Source: JAJPJE01 sp963724985 (GTDB taxonomy: Bacteria > Acidobacteriota > Terriglobia > Terriglobales > Acidobacteriaceae). Taken from it: a stretch of DNA of 64,000 bases. The position numbers were made by a program, and so were the translations under genes. The notes under the pieces are model-generated. The model worked only from the letters and a program-made list of their open reading frames with translations. It did no database searches and had not been told where the DNA came from. The stretch is from the NCBI GenBank assembly GCA_963724985.1, contig CAVRWV010000008.1, positions 124,001-188,000 on the forward strand, given 5' to 3'. Shown here in pieces: positions 60,820 through 64,000 of this stretch (position 1 is its first letter; the number at the start of each line of letters is the position of its first letter).

Positions 60820-61491
60820 TCATCCTGCGTTTCGCGCAGACAATCCCGTATCCCCTGAGGCTCGCGCTGAGCTAGGCTTCTTGGCCGGAGAAGCCACGTC
60901 GATCGAAAAATCTATAACGTACCTGACGGTGTTTGAGCAGAACAAACACGGCGTCTCCTGGATAGTCTGGAGACCTTCGTCGCTCACACTGAGTGGAAAC
61001 GAACGAAGGCACTCCGCGCAGGTGAGTACAACGAATGGCTTTCCATGCGAGTCTTTGCCATTGCGAGGAATCCACACAGGCGCCGATTCCCGGCGGTGCG
61101 CGTTCGATCGCTCAACAGAAGTTTGAATCAGGTGGGCGACCGTTTCCAGGAGCATCTTGGGGTGATGCTGTCCCTTGGGGTAGAACGCGTCCGCAATCAC
61201 ACCACCGGGAACGTCGCTCCCCTGATCATAGGCTCCGCTAATCGCGACAACGGGTATTTGAGGAAAACGGCGACGCACAACTGATAGGAACTCGAAGCCG
61301 GACATCTCTGGCATATTCAGGTCAGAGATAATCACATCCGGAGCGGTTCTCTTCAGCTGCAATAACGCATCAAAGCCGTTGTTGGCCGCAACAACCTCGT
61401 ATCCGGATGCGGTCAGCAACGTCCCCAGAGATTCTCGAATACTGGGTTCGTCATCTACAAGCAGTACCTGGTATTTCGATGGGTTGGACAT
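60820..61491 (-). CDS. Response-regulator receiver protein with C-terminal Cys-pair (zinc-ribbon-like) region
   Basis: 223 residues from ATG 61491, which has AGGAGG at ideal spacing; the 7 residues before it in frame are dropped. Receiver domain (about 7-120): VLLVDDEPSIRESLGTLL (acidic pair), VIISDLNMPEMSGFEFLSV (phosphoacceptor Asp about 54), VVAISGAYD, and PK in YPKGQHHPKM (Lys). The C-terminal region has two Cys pairs, CAEC and CLFC, about 26 residues apart, giving a zinc-ribbon-like unit, then a variable tail (KKPSSARASGDTG). No DNA-binding domain is recognised. No histidine kinase lies nearby. Signal output may be through the Cys region. Confidence 0.85.
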   Translation of the reverse strand: MSNPSKYQVLLVDDEPSIRESLGTLLTASGYEVVAANNGFDALLQLKRTAPDVIISDLNMPEMSGFEFLSVVRRRFPQIPVVAISGAYDQGSDVPGGVIADAFYPKGQHHPKMLLETVAHLIQTSVERSNAHRRESAPVWIPRNGKDSHGKPFVVLTCAECLRSFPLSVSDEGLQTIQETPCLFCSNTVRYVIDFSIDVASPAKKPSSARASGDTGLSARNAG

Positions 61492-61664
61492 AATCCTCCT
61501 CACCCTAGGCAACTAAATTTCGCCTATCTTCTCAAGACCAGAGTTGCAGGGTATGTTCAAAATTGCTCATGTCGACAAATTTTCCTCACGAGAAACTATC
61601 GATCAACGAATTGAATCAATGAGATACAGCTGAGCGAGTAAGGCGCGCCGTTGGGAGGCTTTTT

Positions 61665-62456
61665 GTGAGAAGAATCGCACGTTTGGGACTTCTTCTCCTG
61701 CTCGTACTATGCGTCCCGTCAGTTTTGGCTCCGCAAACCCCTTTCGGACAGGCTGCCAGCCAGACGAAAGTTCCTGATCTGAACGCGATTGTGGCTTCGA
61801 TGGAGGCAGCCAGTCAGCAGAACCCTGCCAAAGCCCGAGCGTACACGGTAACGCGAACCTACAAGTTGTTCCACGGCGACGAGAGACAGCCTGTTTCACA
61901 AACCACCGCTGAAGTCAGCTTTGTTCCGCCCAGCACAAAGAAATATGAAATCAAAAAATCGAGTGGGATTTCGAGAGGGCAACAAATGGTGCGCGACATT
62001 CTGGATCTGGAAAGCGTTCCCGCCCAGAGCACCAGCGACATCAGCCATAACAACTACGATTTTGTTTTTCTTCAGCAGGAAAAGCTCGGCGACGTTCCCA
62101 CTTACCTTTTAAGAATGATTCCGAAGCGCAAGGAGAAAGATCTGCTGAACGGCTTGGTTTGGGTTGACACCAGGACCTTCCGCATCCAGCGGATCGAGGG
62201 CACACCGACCAAGAAGCCCTCGTGGTGGATCAAAAGTCTCTACATCACACTGCAATACACGGACCTGCACGGTCTGTGGCTGCCTACCTATATGAGAGCC
62301 GGGGCGGCGGTCCGTGTGGCTGGGAGCTACCTCTTGACTGGCGAAGACGTCGCATTGCAGCTTTCTTCCTCCGCCGATACGAACGGCTCGCTGGAATCAG
62401 AACCAAACTCTGCGCGTGCGCCTGTTCGGGGGTCACTCGATGCTCACGTTATGTAG
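61665..62456 (+). CDS. Secreted outer-membrane lipoprotein-sorting-like (LolA-fold) protein
   Basis: 263 residues from GTG 61665, GGGAGG 7 nt upstream. Signal peptide RIARLGLLLLLVLCVPSVLA. The mature part has the LolA/LppX-like features: VPDLNAIVASMEAASQQNPA, YTVTRTYKLFHGDERQPVSQ, VSFVPPSTKKYEIKKSS, LLNGLVWVDTRTFRIQRIEG, LHGLWLPTYMRAGAAVRVAG. Likely a periplasmic carrier or lipid-handling protein; the assignment is by fold pattern. Its 3' end overlaps the ATG of the next gene by 17 nt, so they are coupled. Confidence 0.7.
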   Translation: MRRIARLGLLLLLVLCVPSVLAPQTPFGQAASQTKVPDLNAIVASMEAASQQNPAKARAYTVTRTYKLFHGDERQPVSQTTAEVSFVPPSTKKYEIKKSSGISRGQQMVRDILDLESVPAQSTSDISHNNYDFVFLQQEKLGDVPTYLLRMIPKRKEKDLLNGLVWVDTRTFRIQRIEGTPTKKPSWWIKSLYITLQYTDLHGLWLPTYMRAGAAVRVAGSYLLTGEDVALQLSSSADTNGSLESEPNSARAPVRGSLDAHVM

Positions 62457-63360
62457 AGAAGGAACGTGGACCACAATCAAACGGCTGCTGTCGACCATAT
62501 ACAACGACGTTTATGACGAGCACCTCTTTGTATTCGCCGCGGGGCTCTCGTATTACCTGGTCCTCTCAACTTTTCCGCTGCTGATTGCGCTGGCGTTACT
62601 GCTGAAGTATGTGCCCATTCCTCATCTGTTCGAAGGTTTTCTGAGCTTAATGGCCCGGCTCGTCCCCGGGAACGGAATGAGTTTGGTGCACAGCATCGTG
62701 TCTGATGTCACGAGTCACAAACACGCCCACGTCCTCACGCTCGGGTTAGTGTTCACGGTCTGGACGGCGTCCAGCGGATTTGCCGCGATTATCGACGGGC
62801 TTGATGTGGTTTATCGGGTCCGCGAAACTCGCCCGGTCTGGAAGACCAGGCCGCTTGCAATGGCACTGACGCTCGTCTCAGGATCTCTACTACTCTTGGC
62901 CTTGGTGTTGATGATTGAAGGAACGCATTTTGGAGTCTGGGCTACAGGCAGGTTCCAACTCAACCCTGCTGCCCTTGCGACCTGGCGCTATCTGCGCTGG
63001 GGCATAGCAATTGCCTCTGCCATGTTCGCTGTAGAGCTGCTCTATCATTTCGGCCCTGATTTGAAACAGCGTTTTCGGGACAGCCTTCCCGGAGCAATTA
63101 TTGCAGTCATGAGCTGGATCGGATTGTCATATCTGCTGGCAAGTTACTTCCAACATTTCGATAGCCTCGATAACACGTATGGACCGCTAGGCGCCGCGAT
63201 TGGTTTGTATATCTGGTTTTATCTTTCCGGCCTCACCATACTGATAGGTGGAGAGATCAATGTTCTGCTTTGCCAATCACGAGCCCGGAGGACATTACGA
63301 TCGTCGTCCGTCGCTGACCCGATCGCCGAAACCCAGATCAACAATCGGAAGGCCGCATAA
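62440..63360 (+). CDS. YihY/BrkB family inner-membrane protein
   Basis: 306 residues from ATG 62440 (GGGGG upstream; GTG 62416 in frame is possible). Six helices: FVFAAGLSYYLVLSTFPLLI (family signature), ALALLLKYVPIP, VLTLGLVFTVWTASSGFAAI, LAMALTLVSGSLLLLALVLM, WGIAIASAMFAVELLYHFGP, IGLYIWFYLSGLTILIGGEI. The YGPLGAAIGLYIWFYLSGLT segment is the diagnostic end. Function is unclear; the family was once misnamed ribonuclease BN. Start lies within the LolA-like gene. Confidence 0.92.
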   Translation: MLTLCREGTWTTIKRLLSTIYNDVYDEHLFVFAAGLSYYLVLSTFPLLIALALLLKYVPIPHLFEGFLSLMARLVPGNGMSLVHSIVSDVTSHKHAHVLTLGLVFTVWTASSGFAAIIDGLDVVYRVRETRPVWKTRPLAMALTLVSGSLLLLALVLMIEGTHFGVWATGRFQLNPAALATWRYLRWGIAIASAMFAVELLYHFGPDLKQRFRDSLPGAIIAVMSWIGLSYLLASYFQHFDSLDNTYGPLGAAIGLYIWFYLSGLTILIGGEINVLLCQSRARRTLRSSSVADPIAETQINNRKAA

Positions 63361-63581
63361 ACCTATCTTCGAGTTACGCACTAGCTGGCGGTCCGCCTGG
63401 AGTTGGCTCTTGCGGTTGCTTCTACACACGATCTGAAACTGCGGCGGCTTTGACAGGCCCTCGCAATCCGCATACTGTGAAGAATGAGCGAGTAGTTCCT
63501 TCCTCTTTCAGATCCTCTGAACTAAGTCAGTCTGTCTGGAGTACTCCTTCTTAGTCCACTCCAACCCAAGGAGGGTGACCC

Positions 63582-63791
63582 ATGTACAACGCAAACGCAG
63601 CTAAGAATCCGAAGCTCAGTGTTCGTGTCGAACGAGGAACTGTTTCAACCATGCCAGCATCGGAGCCGTTTCCATCCCACGATTCGATCCGTGATCGTGC
63701 GTATGAACTTTACGAACGGCGCGGCCGTGAAAATGGTAGAGAACAGCAAGACTGGTTCACGGCCGAACATGAATTGCGTGTCCGGAAATAA
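63582..63791 (+). CDS. DUF2934 protein
   Basis: 69 residues. RDRAYELYERRGRENGREQQ, DWFTAEHEL is the DUF2934 pattern (R-A-Y-E-L-Y-E-x-R-G-R-x-x-G-x-x-x-x-D-W-x-x-A-E). AAGGAGGGTGA precedes the ATG. The family is small, mostly acidobacterial and proteobacterial, and of unknown role. The rest of the window (63792-64000) shows no gene. Confidence 0.9.
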   Translation: MYNANAAKNPKLSVRVERGTVSTMPASEPFPSHDSIRDRAYELYERRGRENGREQQDWFTAEHELRVRK

Positions 63792-64000
63792 ACAAGGCGC
63801 TTGAAACAAGTCCGCTGGGACGATGCCGGCGGACTCCTGCCAAGAACGTCAGTTCCTTTCTCGCAAGTAAGCGATCCGAGTCGCTTAGCTCTTCTTAACG
63901 AATCACCGCCCAGTAATCCTCCGAACCTCTTTCGAATCGTGAATGTCAGGTGAGCGGTATTGCTCAGACACTCTTATGTTCTCCCAATTACTGTGAGAAG

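Overview
The window looks like a chromosomal segment of an Acidobacteriota bacterium (Terriglobia/Koribacter-like). The signs are a TIGR03436-type 'acidobacterial VWFA-related' protein (16125-17858), a DUF2934 protein (63582-63791), a DUF3857/transglutaminase/TPR giant (25571-28951), a DUF2911 protein, fairly GC-rich coding sequence, and abundant dispersed intergenic hairpin repeats. This placement is inference from gene content; no 16S rRNA is present.

Layout. 1-9087: an edge-truncated secreted protein, a membrane protein, a YhaQP/NatAB-like ABC exporter, a PilZ protein with a degenerate receiver domain, then fabF preceded by two tandem acyl carrier protein genes, followed by about 1.2 kb of composite repeats and two small genes. 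9088-15937: two copies of a repeat-bearing element in inverted orientation enclose an amidohydrolase pair, a NodB deacetylase, a pseudo-receiver protein and a polyferredoxin membrane protein. 16125-29604: VWFA-related protein, VOC protein, a secreted protein carrying both HExxH-like and JAMM-like motifs, an OmpL-type porin, an APC permease, a PP2C phosphatase/Ser-Thr kinase pair and the DUF3857 protein. 29739-39295: otsBA (trehalose), DUF2911, an atypical ammonium transporter with a 59-aa partner, a TonB receptor, a sugar-binding-like protein and glutamine synthetase. 39456-48597: dxs, tRNA-Cys, a sulfonate-type ABC transporter, a divergent porin and an ECF sigma/anti-sigma pair. 48822-51151: DUF2231 protein, a Tat-exported phosphoesterase, a cupredoxin and tatA.

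The most interesting part is 42202-47243. A sulfonate-type ABC operon (minus strand) and a porin (plus strand) are transcribed away from one shared region. Each has a promoter, an apparently leaderless short ORF with a run of consecutive Cys codons (TGT/TGC), an intrinsic terminator-like hairpin with a U tract, and then the structural gene. The ABC operon is followed 10 bp downstream by tRNA-Cys(GCA). I read this as a bidirectional cysteine-responsive attenuator that controls sulfur uptake, with the sensed tRNA encoded at the end of the operon.

51184-about 60800 behaves like an accessory island. It starts at a tRNA-Ser(GCT) gene cut in the anticodon loop. It carries groES-groEL, two inverted copies of a secreted 32-residue-repeat protein (one intact, one decayed), duplicated fragments, a signal-peptide gene broken by a 16-bp tandem duplication, a LuxR-type HTH protein, a cNMP-binding protein and an SDR pseudogene. 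A conserved 24-bp dyad box lies upstream of groES and of both repeat-protein genes. 60820-63791 returns to ordinary genes (receiver-domain protein, LolA-like protein, YihY/BrkB protein, DUF2934).

Caution: at least eight otherwise conserved genes outside the island pseudogenes are broken by frameshifts, all of +1 sense. That looks more like insertion-type sequencing error than decay, so these genes may be intact in the organism.
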